A stretch of 64,000 nucleotides of DNA, taken from Malaya genurostris. Lineage: Eukaryota; Arthropoda; Insecta; Diptera; Culicidae. Below are positions 34,262 through 45,668 of the stretch, piece after piece; the stretch's first letter is position 1, and each line of letters begins with the position of its first letter. Below the pieces are notes generated by a model. That model had not been told where the DNA came from. It ran no database searches and saw nothing but the letters and a program-made list of their open reading frames with translations. The DNA lies in assembly GCF_030247185.1 (NCBI RefSeq), contig NC_080571.1, positions 2,100,001 through 2,164,000 of the forward strand, written 5' to 3'. Made by a program: the position numbers and the translations under genes.

Positions 34262-35517
34262 TTCTAGAACTTAATTCTCAATAGCACCACGTTTGGCTAA
34301 AATATCGGCTCTTTCATTGCCTGGAAGGGAGCAATGAGCTGGGACCCAGATTATAGTGATTTGATAATCATTTTTCAATATGTCGTTCAGATAATGTTTT
34401 ATTTTGCCCAAGAAAAACGGTTCAGTTTTGCCAGGAGCGTTTGAACGAATGGCTTCAATTGCGCTCAGACTATCTGTGAAGAGGAAATAATGGTTCGGAA
34501 ATAATGTGACGATTACACTCAAGCTATAATGAACTGCTGCTAACGCTGCAATATAAACAGATGCAGGTTCTTGAAGCCTAAATTAAACCGAAACATTATT
34601 GTTGAACATAGCAAACCCAGTAGCCTCTTTAATTCGTGATCCGTCAATGTAAAACATTTTCTCAGAGTCAACATGCCTGAACTTACTTGACAATATTTTT
34701 GAGATTTCCATCGAGCGTAGGTGATCCGGGGTACCATGCACATCGCGATGCATGGATGTGTCGAAAAATAAAGTTGAGTCAGGAATATTTAGAAGGCTGA
34801 CACGGATAGGAATATATCTTGAAGGGTTGATTTCCTGTGACATATGGTTAAAAGATACTGTCATGAATCTTGTTTGAGATTGAAGCTCAACTAGTCTTTC
34901 AAAGTTATTAATAACCAGGGGATTCAGTACCTCACATCTTATTAGCAGTCGTGATGAAAGCTCCCAAAAACTTTCAATGGAATAGCACTCCCGCCAGAAC
35001 TTCAAGACTCATTGTATGTGTCGAATGCATGCAGCCTAAAGCAATTCACAAACAATGATACTGAATTCGCTCAAGTTTGATAATATTTGAGTTTGCAGCG
35101 GAACGAAAGCAAACGCATCCATATTCCATCACTGAAAGTATCGTTGTCTGATACAATTTTATTAGATCTTCCGGATGAGCACCCCACCAAGATCCTGTTA
35201 TTGTTCGAAGAAAATTTACTCTTTGTTGGCATTTTGTTATCAGAAACCTAATGTGTCCTCCCCACGTGCATTTGGAATCAAACCACACCCCGAGGTATTT
35301 GAAAGTCAAAACCTGTTCGATTATTCTTCCCATCATATGAAGCTGAAGCTGCGTGGGATCATGCTTTCTTGAAAAGACAACCAGCTCTGTTTTCTCTGCA
35401 GAGAATTCGATACCCAGATGAACAGCCCAAACTGACAAGTTATCTAAGTTATCTTGCAATGTTTTTTACAGATGAACAGCTTTGTGTCCAGTAACTGAAA
35501 TCACGCCATCACTACCA
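34262..35517 (-). pseudogene. I-clade LINE ORF2 internal fragment
   Basis: Minus-strand frames 35459-35046, 35005-34583 and 34522-34271 reproduce the RT-to-RNase H part of the nearly intact I-clade LINE (45347-51361). Shared blocks include LTFKYLGVWFDSKCTWGGHI, FMTVSFNHMSQEINPSRYIP and FTDSLSAIEAIRSNA. Frameshifts lie near 35000-35040 and 34530-34580. Both ends are missing: homology stops inside RNase H at 34262 and upstream of the RT catalytic ADD at about 35517. Loss of both ends is unusual for simple LINE insertion and suggests later deletion. Confidence 0.85.
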
Positions 35518-36104
35518 GATGATATAGATATTCCTTATTCTGAATATGCCTAACCTAACATTGTCCATACTAGAACAAAAAGTACGCTTTGTCTATGAAA
35601 AAGAAGCGATCTATTAATCAAATTTCATCTCTTTTGCAGTATTTTGACCTTACGATGACCGAATCATATTTTTTTAGCAACCTTCGGGAACGCAGACGGG
35701 GTAAAAAACATCATCCATAATCTGCACACCTAGTAGTTTGGTTGCATGATAATTGTAGCTCTCTCTCTCTCTCTTAGATTGCGTTGTACAATGCTTGGTA
35801 CTTTGTGAGACATTCGTTACTTCTACTCAGTTCCAAACCAAAGCTCTACTCACTCATCAATCATCATTTATACTCTAAAAAGCGAATGGGAAAAAATCCA
35901 TTATTTTCATTTACAAGATTGTAAATCGGATGCATTTTTTAAATGTTGCTTATACATTTTCTGATATATTCGCATGCGTAGAATTGACAAAGATAGAAAG
36001 AATTAGAGGAGATCAAGAAGTTACCAAACATAGCGATATCTCGATAATTAAAGTAGTAATCGTTTATAAAAGTTGATTTAAGTTATCATCGTTCTCAAAT
36101 CGTT
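35518..36104. other. Intergenic, CT microsatellite
   Basis: CTCTCTCTCTCTCTCT lies at 35759-35775. No gene is recognised. Confidence 0.5.
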
Positions 36105-36870
36105 TCGAAAGCCACACGTCAATTGGGTTTCATCGCTAAGATTGCAAAGGACTTTAAAGACCCGCATTGCCTTAAGGCTTTGTATTGCTCACTCGTTCGC
36201 CCAATTCTCGAAAACGCGTCGGTAATCTGGACTCCGTATCAAGTATCGTGGAGCCTTAGAATTGAACGAGTGCAGAAACGATTTGTTCGTATGGCATTAC
36301 GAAATTTACCGTGGAGAGATCCAGTAAACTTGCCATTATATTCAGACAGATGCCAATTGTTAGGAATCGACACGTTACAGCGACGTAGAAAAATTCAACA
36401 GGCGTTGATAATTGCTATGTTGATCAACGGAGAGATTGATGCTTCTGAACTGCTTTATGACCTTAATTTTCGAATACCGAATAGATCACTGCGTAACACA
36501 AACCTGCTTCAGAACAGATTCCATAGGACTGTATTCGGATACAACGAGCCAATTACTGCATGCATAAGAACATTCACTACAGTAGAAGAGTTGTTTGAGT
36601 TTGGAGAGCCTTCCCGTCGCTTCGTTGAAAAAATCAAGCGTTCTGAAATAATCTGACTATGGATAATTTAATTTGTTATAAGTTGTTTGTAATAGCTTTT
36701 AAGTAGTTGTGTAGTTGTCATGTAATTTTTGTGATTGTTTTAAAAGATAGTGGTTTTTATGCCTATCTGAGAATGATATACATTTTTCAACTCAGATTGG
36801 CTTTTTCCCACTCTGTTAGTCCATTTAGACATCAGTCCGATGGATTTTGTTTAATAAATAAATAAAAAAA

Positions 36871-36933
<63 letters not shown>
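36105..36933 (+). pseudogene. 5'-truncated LINE: RT C-terminus, 3' tail and (TAAA)n
   Basis: The frame through 36656 encodes LGFIAKIAKDFKD, LVRPILENASVIWTPY, IERVQKRFVRMALRNLPWRD and NRSLRNTNLLQNRFHRT. This is the C-terminal region of a Jockey/CR1-type reverse transcriptase, ending at the TGA of 36654-36656. A 3' tail of about 190 nt follows, then a run of AAAT units (about 36853-36933), the usual LINE 3' microsatellite. The 177-codon frame is intact, but the element lacks the endonuclease and RT core, so it is a dead-on-arrival copy. Same type as the fragment at 1-337. Confidence 0.8.
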
Positions 36934-37430
36934 CGCTTCAAACATAGAAGACTATACAAAATATGCAAAACGAAATTAGAATCAATGAGCCAGTTGGTAG
37001 AATGACAAAATACCGATACAATACAGACGCACGACGACTGGCGACCGGGTGGAGCTCATTTCCTGTCCAAGTGTCAAATTTAAATTGGTTACTGTAACGC
37101 AATCTGTCACTTGGAATACAAGCTATCATCTATATAAAAGAAAACCAATCATTCCGACGATTCCTACAGCGTTACCAATGTTCATTTGGGCACCATAGCC
37201 TAGTTCGTCCAGTACCAAAAAGTGCGAAAATTGAAAATCCCTCTCTCGGCCAGAATATCCCATACAGGGAGTGCCACATTCTCTTTTCCAGATATTCTCC
37301 GGAGCATCAAGCCGGAGTTTGTTAATGAAAAACGCTAGAGCGGTTGCTTTTCTTTCGCTGTTGAGTTGCTGAGTTCTAAACAGTTCAGTATCCAATGCTA
37401 TGGCATGGATTTCCACTTTCCAAACTAATT
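36934..37430. other. Intergenic, unassigned minus frame
   Basis: A 96-codon minus-strand frame (37126-37416; ends NIGNAVGIVGMIGFLLYR) is open across most of the region but matches no domain I recognise. It could be an old element remnant. It stops just before the EcKL 3' scrap. Confidence 0.35.
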
Positions 37431-37520
37431 TCGGCAGTCATCAAAGGTGCAATTAGGTACGGCTATTTGTAGACATCGTTCGTCTGGACAGTGAAACATA
37501 AATTGAAGATATTGAATGCA
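37431..37520 (+). pseudogene. EcKL 3'-terminal pseudogene scrap
   Basis: 37431-37472 encodes SAVIKGAIRYGYL and TAG, matching the last 13 residues of EcKL-3 (SAVIRDAIRYGYL). The following 3' flank is also shared: GAAACATAAATTGAAGATAT then TGAATGCAG, against GAAACGTAAATTGAAGATAT then TGAATGTAG after EcKL-3. The rest of the gene is gone. It shows that a duplicate most closely related to EcKL-3 once lay immediately upstream of it. Confidence 0.85.
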
Positions 37521-37728
37521 GTCTTCGACTTGTAGTATATGCAATTGAAGAAAAAAAACACGGTCTTCTCAATCTCTGACCATACGACTACTCTATTAAT
37601 GTCACTAAGGATGTATAGAAGATGTCAAATGAAATAATAAAATTTACGTACATACGTCATTGCAATTTTGGCTCCAGATTTCTATTTCATGTTGTGTAGG
37701 TTGATTCATCATATTACCATACTCGGCA

Positions 37729-37745
37729 CTTATCAGATTGATAAG
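37729..37745 (+). promoter_or_regulatory. Paired GATA sites upstream of EcKL-3
   Basis: CTTATCAGATTGATAAG is an inverted pair of GATA motifs ending 117 bp before the EcKL-3 start codon. Position and type match GATA sites upstream of the other kinase genes. Role is inferred. Confidence 0.45.
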
Positions 37746-37862
37746 CCAAAGCGATTGATTAGATTTCTGTAGAAGAAATAATCTTACGCCCAGGACACCA
37801 GCGAACAAAGGCTCGTGCCTGGCAGTTAGTCGCGTTCGCAACTCCAATTAAAGAACACGGAA

Positions 37863-39370
37863 ATGGGTGAAGAAACTCCAGTGGAAGTTCAACATGTTCA
37901 GGAAGAACCGATTTCTTCGGTGACAGAAGATTTGTATCATGCCGTCGAAGAAGCCGTCAGTTCGAAACATTTAGTACCGGACAGTGTGACAACAGAACCT
38001 ACGGTCTCTCCCAAACCGGTGGAAACTTCAAAGACAGCTCATCCGTCAGCAACAGTCGAACTCAAAGTCAATGTTGCTCCGGCCTACATTCACGAAGCAA
38101 TTGCTAAAATTGCTCCGGAACAAGGCTTCACTCCCGGGCAATTTCAAGTTACTTTAGAGGTTGGTTCTAGTATAGGTGATGGGTTTATAGCGGAAATGTT
38201 TCGTGCTCAAATCACCGAGGGTAATCGAAATATGGTAGTTCTCTGCAAGATTCCACCGACCAATGAAGCTAGACGTAAGCATTCCATGCCATCATTCAAC
38301 CGTGAAGTATTTGCTTACACTAGTTTTCTACCTGCGATATACGAGTTTCAACGGGAGAAAGGAATCACCGAAGCACAAGGTGTTGGATTTTTCAACACAC
38401 CTCACTGTTACTTGGCCTACTACGATGAAGCTAAGGAAGAATCCGTCATTGCGATGGATGACTTACGACTGAAGGGCTATCGAATGTGGAACAAAATGGT
38501 ACCGGTTAACTACGAGCATACCAAACTATTGATGATTCAGCTTGGAAGATTACATGCTCTGTCGTTTGCTCTCAAAGACCAACGCCCGGATTTATTTGAG
38601 AAGTTCAAAGTACCGGATCCTATGGTAGAGACCTTCCAAAAGAATCCTCCACTTATTGATATGATGTGTATAACTCTGGATCGAGCATTGACAGCGTTAG
38701 AACCAAACGAGGAAATAGCTCGCCAAAAGTTATTGAAATTAAAAGGTACTATGTTCAATGACATGGTGAACTTAACCGATGCGAATCCAATAGAACGCTA
38801 TGCCGTGGTTGGTCATGGTGATTGTTGGAGTAATAACATGATGTATTCATACAAGGTGAGTGTCGAGCCAAAACAGGTTCTAGAAAACGAATTGTTTCTA
38901 CATTTCTGTACGACTTTCAGAAAGGAGTTCCCACTGAGGTGATTTTACTTGACTGGCAGATATGTCGCTACGTATCACCGACCTTGGATATATTGTATTT
39001 TTTGTTCTGTTGCACCGACGGTGAATTCCGAGCGGCACACTACGACGAAATGATCCACATCTACTACGCATCACTCAGAACGCTACTGGAGAAACTCGGC
39101 GGCGATCCGACACGGCAATTCCCGTACACTACCCTTCTTAGACAGCTGAAGCAGTACGGAAAATTCGGCGTGATAATGGCATCGTTTTTGGTACCGATGT
39201 TGTGCATGGAAAACACCGATTTGCCCGATTTGGATGCCGAGGCAGAAAAATTCGAGAAGACTCAACAAATCAACAATGATATGTTCGCCGTGAACGAGAA
39301 GAGTGAGGCGAAATACCGGAAACGAATGTCGGCTGTCATCAGGGATGCGATTAGATACGGTTATCTGTAG
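37863..39370 (+). CDS. EcKL-3: EcKinase-like (CHK kinase-like) protein with acidic N-terminal extension
   Basis: Exons 37863-38855 (331 codons) and 38921-39370 (149 codons plus TAG), with a 65-nt phase-0 intron, giving 480 aa. Reading through the intron would add an unrelated tail (VSVEPKQVLENEL), so splicing is required to reach DWQ. Motifs: GSSIGDGFIAEMF (101-113), putative ATP-binding K129 in LCKIPP, E148 in NREVFAY, hinge MDDL (198-201), catalytic HGDCWSNN (H318, D320, N325), and DWQ (342-344). It ends VIRDAIRYGYL. The first ~70 residues are Glu/Val/Pro/Thr-rich and lie before the domain start (VAPAYIHEAIAKIA). Like EcKL-1 it has an extension, but without its GSFVL units. No canonical AATAAA lies close to the stop. 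Substrate unknown. Confidence 0.93.
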
Positions 39371-40640
39371 GCGTTGGGTTGCGTAGGGCATGAAACGTAA
39401 ATTGAAGATATTGAATGTAGCCAAAATATAATTTATCTATGAACACGAGTGTAAGCCCATATTGGCAACTTATTCCGTCATTTCTTGTGATTTCCGAACA
39501 TCTTGATTTGGTAATGAGGAACTTCCTAAACCCGAACCCGATCGAAAATAAATTACTTTTACCAAACCCAAATCCGACAATGATGTGTTTTTTTACCTTT
39601 TATATATATATAAAATGTGCTTAATCCACCTAGCATGTGTTTTTTGCATGAATATTCTTCGGTGTTTCAGTTTTCATGACATTATTCCAATGTCCGTCGT
39701 TTTAAATGGCAATTTGAAATTTTAATCACACACACACATTACTCTGTAAGGTCGAAACTCCAAATCGGATCGAATTTGAATCTAAAAGTGTGATAATCGA
39801 TTAAACATTCCATGATATGTCGAAGTAAGTTCCACTTTAGAGTTTACGGTAATTTAAGGTACCTCTAGGGCCGGTAGTCAGGAACCAGCATAACCCAAAC
39901 CGATTCGTATGGCCATATGACGAATAAATTGCAATATTTTTGAGTCCAACTTGAAAACTTTTCGGGATTGTCATCTTCTATATCGGTTTGAATTTTGAAA
40001 ATTCATCACCCTACAATTTCAGAATCGGAAGTCAGAATTGGATTTATTTTAATTTGAACTTTTGTTTCTGAAATTCGATTTAGCTTTTTTTGAGAAAATG
40101 ATAGAGCTTTGAGAAACGATTCGATACTGGAACCGGAATTCGAAATTCGGTGTAGCCGAAATCAGACGAGCTCACCTGAATAGTTGTGTAGTTTACATTT
40201 GTTTCAAAATGTTTGAGAATCAATGTAGACATCTTTGAGGAATCGTAGTGCGAGTTAAATTTTTGGGTACATTCCAAAACGAAAACTGAATACAACCAAA
40301 AATGAAATAAGTTTATTTGGTTACCGACTATCCAAATCTGCTAACCCGATAAACCTGATTAATTTATGTGAAATAGACATTTTTATACTAATCACCCTGT
40401 ATCTCCGAAACCGGAAGTTGGATCTGACTGAAAATCAACTTTTCATTTGAATCTAAGATGATTCTTAGATTTCATTTGAATCTTAGATTTTTTTTTGCCC
40501 ACCACACTCCCCCACACCAAAAAGCTTCAATTTGAAGCCCCCTGGTAGTGGACGCAACTAGTCTCAGCGGAAAACAAGAAACAAATAGACACTGGCAATA
40601 ATAATACTAGAAATACAAATTTGATTTTGCTACAAAGTCC
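39371..40640. other. Intergenic with hAT-repeat scrap and dispersed repeats
   Basis: 39528-39600 carries AAACCCGAACCCGATCGAAA and is a scrap of the hAT-linked repeat. 39740-40480 has several copies of the dispersed repeat (GAATCGGAAGTCAGAATTGG, GAAACCGGAAGTTGGATCTG). No gene is seen. Confidence 0.5.
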
Positions 40641-41249
40641 GCTGAGATTCTATTTATTCATGGTTTGATGTACAATTTATTAAAGTGGAACTCCAGTGGA
40701 AAAGATTTCCTTTTAAGGGAAAGTAAGGCTGCTCGGCCATCCATGGAAGTTGACCATCAATGTCAACTTCCCTCTCTGAGCAGCCTAGATAGCCGCGTAG
40801 TGTCGGTAGCAGTTTCCCAACTGGCTAAGAATAACGCTACGGTCCACCTGTACCGGTGGTATAAGTCCACCAAACAGGTGAGCCGTGTGGCATCCGGCGG
40901 AATTATTTTTTACCAAGAATTGATCCACTGGTTTCCTGTTCCATGTCGTAAAAGGCCACAAAAATAGGAACTCCTAAGTCAAGGTGTATTTCCGTGCCGA
41001 TGGCTGAATAGCTGCAGGAGGTTAAACAATGCAGTCGTGAACGGAATATCTTGGGGTTTTCCCTTACTGTGTTAAGCGAAGCTCTGGCACAGTGGACGAC
41101 TTCTTTCTTCGCAACTCGTGGGATTTAAATGATTAAAACATTAAAAAAAATCCTTACATGGTTCGCTATAGGCGATTATAAGCCAATATATTTGGTTTCT
41201 TCTAGTTGTTGTACGATAAGTGCTGGAGATGGGGTGTTCATTACTCTAA

Positions 41250-42292
41250 TTGATAATGGTTAGAGTGGCACAAATCAATCTTCAGCATAAACGTACAGCA
41301 ACTATAAATCTATCCAGACTTCTGCAAGAAGGTAAAGCTTCTATAGCTTTGGTTCAAGAACCATATTTCCAAAAGGGAAACTTCTACGTTGGAAAATTGT
41401 CAAACCCAGTCTTTGTTGCCTTCAATAAGACCGGTATGACTAATCCACGTGAAATGCCTCGAGCATGCATACTTACAAATAGTGCTCTCGATGTTTCTCT
41501 CATATCGGAGCTCACAACTCGGGATATTTGTGCTGTCACAGTTGATATGACTATTGATGGCATAGACAGAAAATATTCTATTGTTCGGCATATTTGCCGC
41601 ATAACCAACCTTCGCCAAGCGATGACTTCAAAAAGGTTGTATCATACTGTTGCAAAAGTGATTTACCGCTTGTAATCGGCAGTGACGTAAATGCTCACCA
41701 TATCATTTGGGGCAGCACAGATATAAATTTGAGAGGCTCTGATATGATGCAATTTGTGAGCAGTACAAACCTGCACATAATCAATGCAGGAAACCGTCCA
41801 ACTTTCGCGAGATCTGGAAGAGAGGAGGTTTTGGACGTAACTCTCTGCTCTGATAGAATTGCGCATGAGTTGGTGAATTGGCTCGTCTCCGATGAGCTCG
41901 AACCTTCGTTGTCTGATCATAAGTACATATTCTTTGATCATTCAAACGTTAAATTTGATATTATCACATATCGTAATCCCAAATCTACAAACTGGGACCT
42001 CTATGAAGAGGGCTTGGCGACTAGATTTTACGGGTACCAACCAACAATTAAAACCCCAATTGATTTGGAAAATGTTGTCGACGAGACAAATTCACTCATA
42101 GTTGCAGCATATGAAGAGGCTTGTCCGCTTCGGATTGTGCGAGCTACTAGAGGAACTCCTTGGTGGAATGCTGAACTTGCTAGACTAAGGAAACTATGCA
42201 GAAGAGCTTGGAACCACCGACGCAGAGATGGGTCGGAGGCATTCGTGTCAGCTCGAAGGGCTTACAAAAATGCTCTACGATCGTCTGAGTGA
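41250..42292 (+). pseudogene. LOA/R1-like LINE endonuclease region, frameshifted
   Basis: The apurinic-like endonuclease domain is split over two frames. The first (from about 41259, VRVAQINLQHKRT, ALVQEPYFQKGNFYVG) ends correctly near RKYSIV. The second resumes at AYLPHNQPSPSDDFKK (about 41588), then GSDVNAHHIIWGSTDINLRG and DVTLCSDRI...LSDHKYIFF, carrying the catalytic GSDxNAHH and SDH blocks. So one indel lies at about 41583-41590. An in-frame TGA at 42290-42292 then interrupts the link to the RT region. Confidence 0.8.
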
Positions 42293-42370
42293 AGTGGTTG
42301 GAAAAGCCTCTGCACAAATGTCTCTAGTCTCAACGAGTCTAGCAGATTAAATAAGTTACTTTCGAAGTCT

Positions 42371-44395
42371 ATGGACTTTAATGTCAGTTTTTTAAGAACT
42401 TCAGATGATGAACACGGATGGTCTGATGAAGGTGATGTACTTCACTATCTTTTTAACACTCACTTTCCAGGATGTATGGATCCATCACCGACAGCTCTTC
42501 CCGAGACTTTTTCAGGTAGTTACGATTCTTGGGCCCTTGCTCGAAGCGTTGTGACGATTGAATCGGTCAAATGGGCAGTTGAGAGTTTTGCTCCGTACAA
42601 GTCTCCTGGAAAGGATGGAGTTTTCCCAGTGTTACTGCAGAAAGGGTATGAACATTTCAAACATGTTTTGAAGAAAATACTTACTTTTAGTCTTGCGACA
42701 GGATATATTCCAAGAGCCTGGCAGGAAATAACTGTCAAATTTATTCCCAAAGGCGGTCGCGACACTTATGAGGAAGCGAAGAGTTTCAGGCCTATCAGTC
42801 TAAGCTCATTTCTTCTTAAAACAGTGGAACGCATAGTAGATCACTATATCAGGAATGTTAGTTTGGGCGTGCATCCGCTACATGGAATGCAACATGCTTA
42901 CCAGCGTGGAAAGTCCACTACAACCCTGTTACATGATGTTGTGTACAACATTGAAAGAGCTTTCTCACAAAAGCAATCTTGCTTGGGAGTTTTCCTAGAT
43001 ATTGAAGGTGCCTTTGATAACGTGTCTTTCAATTCAATTCTGGAAGCAGCCCGTGGTCATGGCATACCTTCAAGTATTACAAATTGGATACACGCAATGC
43101 TTAGCAATCGACTTCTTTGTTCATCGCTTCGGCGAGCAGAGATTAGAAAGCTGAGTGTCCGTGGGTGTCCTCAAGGTGGTGTGCTATCCCCACTTTTAGG
43201 AAACCTAGTCGCTGATGGTTTGTTAAGGAAACTTTATAACCTTGGATTTCCGACTTATGGTTTTGCCGACGATTATCATATATTGATGACCGGTATAAGC
43301 ATTAACACTCTCTTTAATTTAATGCAGCAAGCCCTGCGATCTGTTGAGCAATGGTGTTGTCAGGTTGGATTATCTGTAAATCCGGGCAAAACATCAATGG
43401 TGCTTTTCACTCATCGTAGGATAATCGCAGGAGCTCGTCCGTTACAGTTCTTCGGTTCAGAGGTTACTGTGGTTGATCAAGTTAAATACGTCGGGGTTAT
43501 TCTTGACTCAAAACTGAATTGGTCTGCTCACATTGACTTCAGAATTAAAAGAGCTTGCAAGGCTTTTGGCCAATGCAGACGAGCTTTTGGAAAATCATGG
43601 GGACTCAAACCCAGATATATTCATTGGATCTACACAACTATTGTTAGACCAATTTTAGCATATGGATGTCTTGTATGGTGGCAGAAAGGAGAAGTCGCGA
43701 CAGTTCAGTCAAAGCTAAATCATCTCCAAAGGATGGTCCTAATGGCGATGACAGGAGCATTCACGACAACTCCTACTGCTGCTCTAGAGGCGCTACTGTG
43801 CATTAAACCACTACATGTGTTCCTAAAACAAGAAGCATTATCTTGTGCATACCGTCTTAAGGTTACAGGGCTTTGGAACAGTAACCCATTAGATTATGCT
43901 AATAGCCACACTCGCTTGTGGTCTCAAATGGTTACGTGGGATGAGTACTTATTCGCTCCTAGTGACCTAACTCTCACATGCAGTGTGTCTCCTCTTCGTG
44001 AGGAATGGCTGTCTGGTTGTGTGGAACGACACCTTGATGAACACATAGTTTGTTATACGGACGGTTCTCTGTTGAATGGTCATGCTGGTGCTGGTGTCTA
44101 CTGTCGTGAAATGAGGCTGGAGCAGTCTCATTCACTTGGTAGATACTGTACTGTGTTCCAAGCAGAAATCTACGCGATTCTGTGTGGAGTACAATCGGCA
44201 CTTCAGCAGAGGATCTGTGGTAAACGAATTTATTTTTGTTCCGACAGTCAGGCAGCCTTAAAAGCACTCAGTTCGAATGATTCACGGTCGAATCTAGTGA
44301 TCGCATGTCGAACTCAAATTGAAAACCTTGGCATTTCAAATGCTGTTTACTTCTTATGGGTACCCAGCCATTCTGGTATTACTGGAATGGAATGA
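42371..44395 (+). pseudogene. LOA/R1-like LINE reverse transcriptase and RNase H
   Basis: A 674-codon open stretch in phase with the preceding frame after the TGA. RT blocks: KFIPKGGRDTYEEAKSFRPI, FLDIEGAFDNVSFNSI, GCPQGGVLSPLLGNLVADGL, and catalytic FADDYHIL. Thumb: GVILDSKLNWSAHI. RNase H: CYTDGSLLNGHAGAGVYC, FQAEIYAIL, FCSDSQAALKAL, and WVPSHSGITG. A frameshift inside ITGNE gives ME then TGA at 44393-44395; the true continuation (FVDPEPALPLSTSWIKHKIR) is in another frame up to about 44486. Not an active copy, but only lightly damaged. Confidence 0.85.
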
Positions 44396-44486
44396 TTTCG
44401 TTGATCCTGAACCAGCTTTACCACTTTCAACTAGTTGGATAAAGCACAAGATTCGTTCTTGGGCTACATCCAAACATGCCAGCTAC

Positions 44487-44632
44487 AGACTTCGCAGCCG
44501 ATTCTTAGCGTACAGAATCATTGCATGGCTAGTACTATGGATCCTACTGACACTAAGAATCCATCCAAGTCGGCGCTCGAACATACGACAGCTGGTTTGT
44601 AAGACCAGCGTCCTATGCATGGAACCGCCAAT
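44487..44632 (-). mobile_element. SINE-A copy 3, 3'-truncated, abutting the LOA-like LINE
   Basis: The plus strand reads ACTTCGCAGCCGATTCTTAG, CATTGCATGGCTAGTACTAT, GCTCGAACATACGACAGC, the inverse of SINE-A. Relative to full copies it lacks the tail after CTTCGCAG. It joins directly to the frame of the LINE RNase H, so an open frame (44319-44642) runs from LINE into SINE. No target duplication is found. Confidence 0.75.
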
Positions 44633-44640
44633 CCACCACT

Positions 44641-45332
44641 AGGTGGATTGACAATTAAAAATTTCAATAGTTTTTGGTTACTGTTTACGCCGGGGACCGA
44701 TCCAACCGAAGTCGGCTATCAACTAACATGACCGATAAGATGAAGCAGTTTTGCACCCAATTCAGAAGATTTTGTTTATGTTTTTGGCATCGTTGCCTTG
44801 AATGACAGTTCGAAAATTGAAACACTCATCATGCGGAAATTCCGGAATATAAATCTTTCATTTGAATCTAAGTTGGTGACAATCGATCCAGTCACCTTCG
44901 AGGAAAAATGAGCAACATACACTTTCAGACTAGCACAACTTGACTTTCGCCAATTTTCACCATTAACTTTCTAAATGAGATTGACAAAAAGTCAAATGAC
45001 ACTTTGACAAATTTAAGAAAAAATACGGTGAACAGTTCTGAGTCTTGTTTCGTCGCTTTTGTAACAGTCGCCGATATTTCAGTACTGTAATTTTTGTTCT
45101 TTGATCACACCGATAATTCGGAAAACGATGATGTTGTTTTTTCAACTCTGATTGTAAAACGACATGTGATTATGATATTACCGAGAGGAGAATTGTTACG
45201 CGCGTAGATACGTGATGACTCAAAAAAAGATAATGGGATTTTTACTTCAGCTATTGAATTGTGATTAACTGCGGTGCTTCCAACGACGATTATTGATAAG
45301 ATAAACCTTCTGTTGTGGTTTGACGAGGTGAC
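44641..45332. other. Ancestral upstream region of EcKL-4, plus dispersed repeat
   Basis: 44641-44940 is an old dispersed-repeat copy. 45180-45346 is the sequence that lay directly upstream of EcKL-4 before the I-clade LINE inserted, as the shared 14-bp duplication shows. Confidence 0.55.
45294..45300 (+). promoter_or_regulatory. Displaced GATA site of EcKL-4
   Basis: TGATAAG lies here. Removing the LINE and one copy of its target duplication brings it to about 98 bp from the EcKL-4 start codon, the same window as the GATA sites of the other four genes. It is now more than 6 kb away. Confidence 0.45.
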
Positions 45333-45346
45333 TTTCGTAACATTTA
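45333..45346. repeat. Left copy of 14-bp target-site duplication
   Basis: TTTCGTAACATTTA, identical to 51362-51375. It marks the 3' border of the I-clade LINE. Confidence 0.9.
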
Positions 45347-45668
45347 TTTTTTTTTCATAAATACGTTTATTTCATAGGCAATATACATAAGTTTTTCTTC
45401 GCCGTGGCATTCACAATACATAGTAGTTTAAACCTAATACATTTCGAATATCATATTAGTATGTTGGTACTCATTAGTTAATCTAAACACTGTTTTTATC
45501 AAGCGAGTTGCTATTTTAAATTACATTAAATAAAAAACATTTATTTTGTACATGATCTTATAACTATTTCAGGATTGTTTGTATCAGTTCACCACTTATA
45601 TTCAATATCCTATAGTTGGCTATTGGTTGAACTCATGGAAGAGAAAACAGTCTAACATAAAATAAAAT

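Larger units (their letters stand above)
40641..44486 (+). mobile_element. Decayed LOA/R1-like LINE with RNase H
   Basis: The element covers a 5' leader (about 40641-41249), an endonuclease part and an RT-RNase H part; it ends where SINE-A copy 3 begins. Combining an R1/LOA-type endonuclease start (VRVAQINLQHKRTATINL) with a C-terminal RNase H points to the LOA or I/Outcast side of the R1 group. LOA (Lian-like) is my best guess. The 3' end is missing. The leader holds a stem-loop at 40727-40785. Confidence 0.75.

Noticed and set aside
36853..36933. (TAAA)n as an independent satellite
   Set aside because: It sits exactly at the 3' end of a LINE fragment and is best explained as that LINE's tail.
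37126..37416. 96-codon minus frame upstream of EcKL-3 as a small gene
   Set aside because: No recognisable domain or promoter; kept only as unassigned in the region description.
40727..40785. HDV-like ribozyme at the LOA-like 5' end
   Set aside because: Outer pairing fits a P1, but the 9-bp inner stem and the 7-nt linker before the returning strand do not fit the nested double pseudoknot.
44319..44642. 107-codon frame as a novel gene
   Set aside because: It spans the frameshifted end of the LOA-like RNase H and then the antisense of SINE-A; a chimera of two elements.
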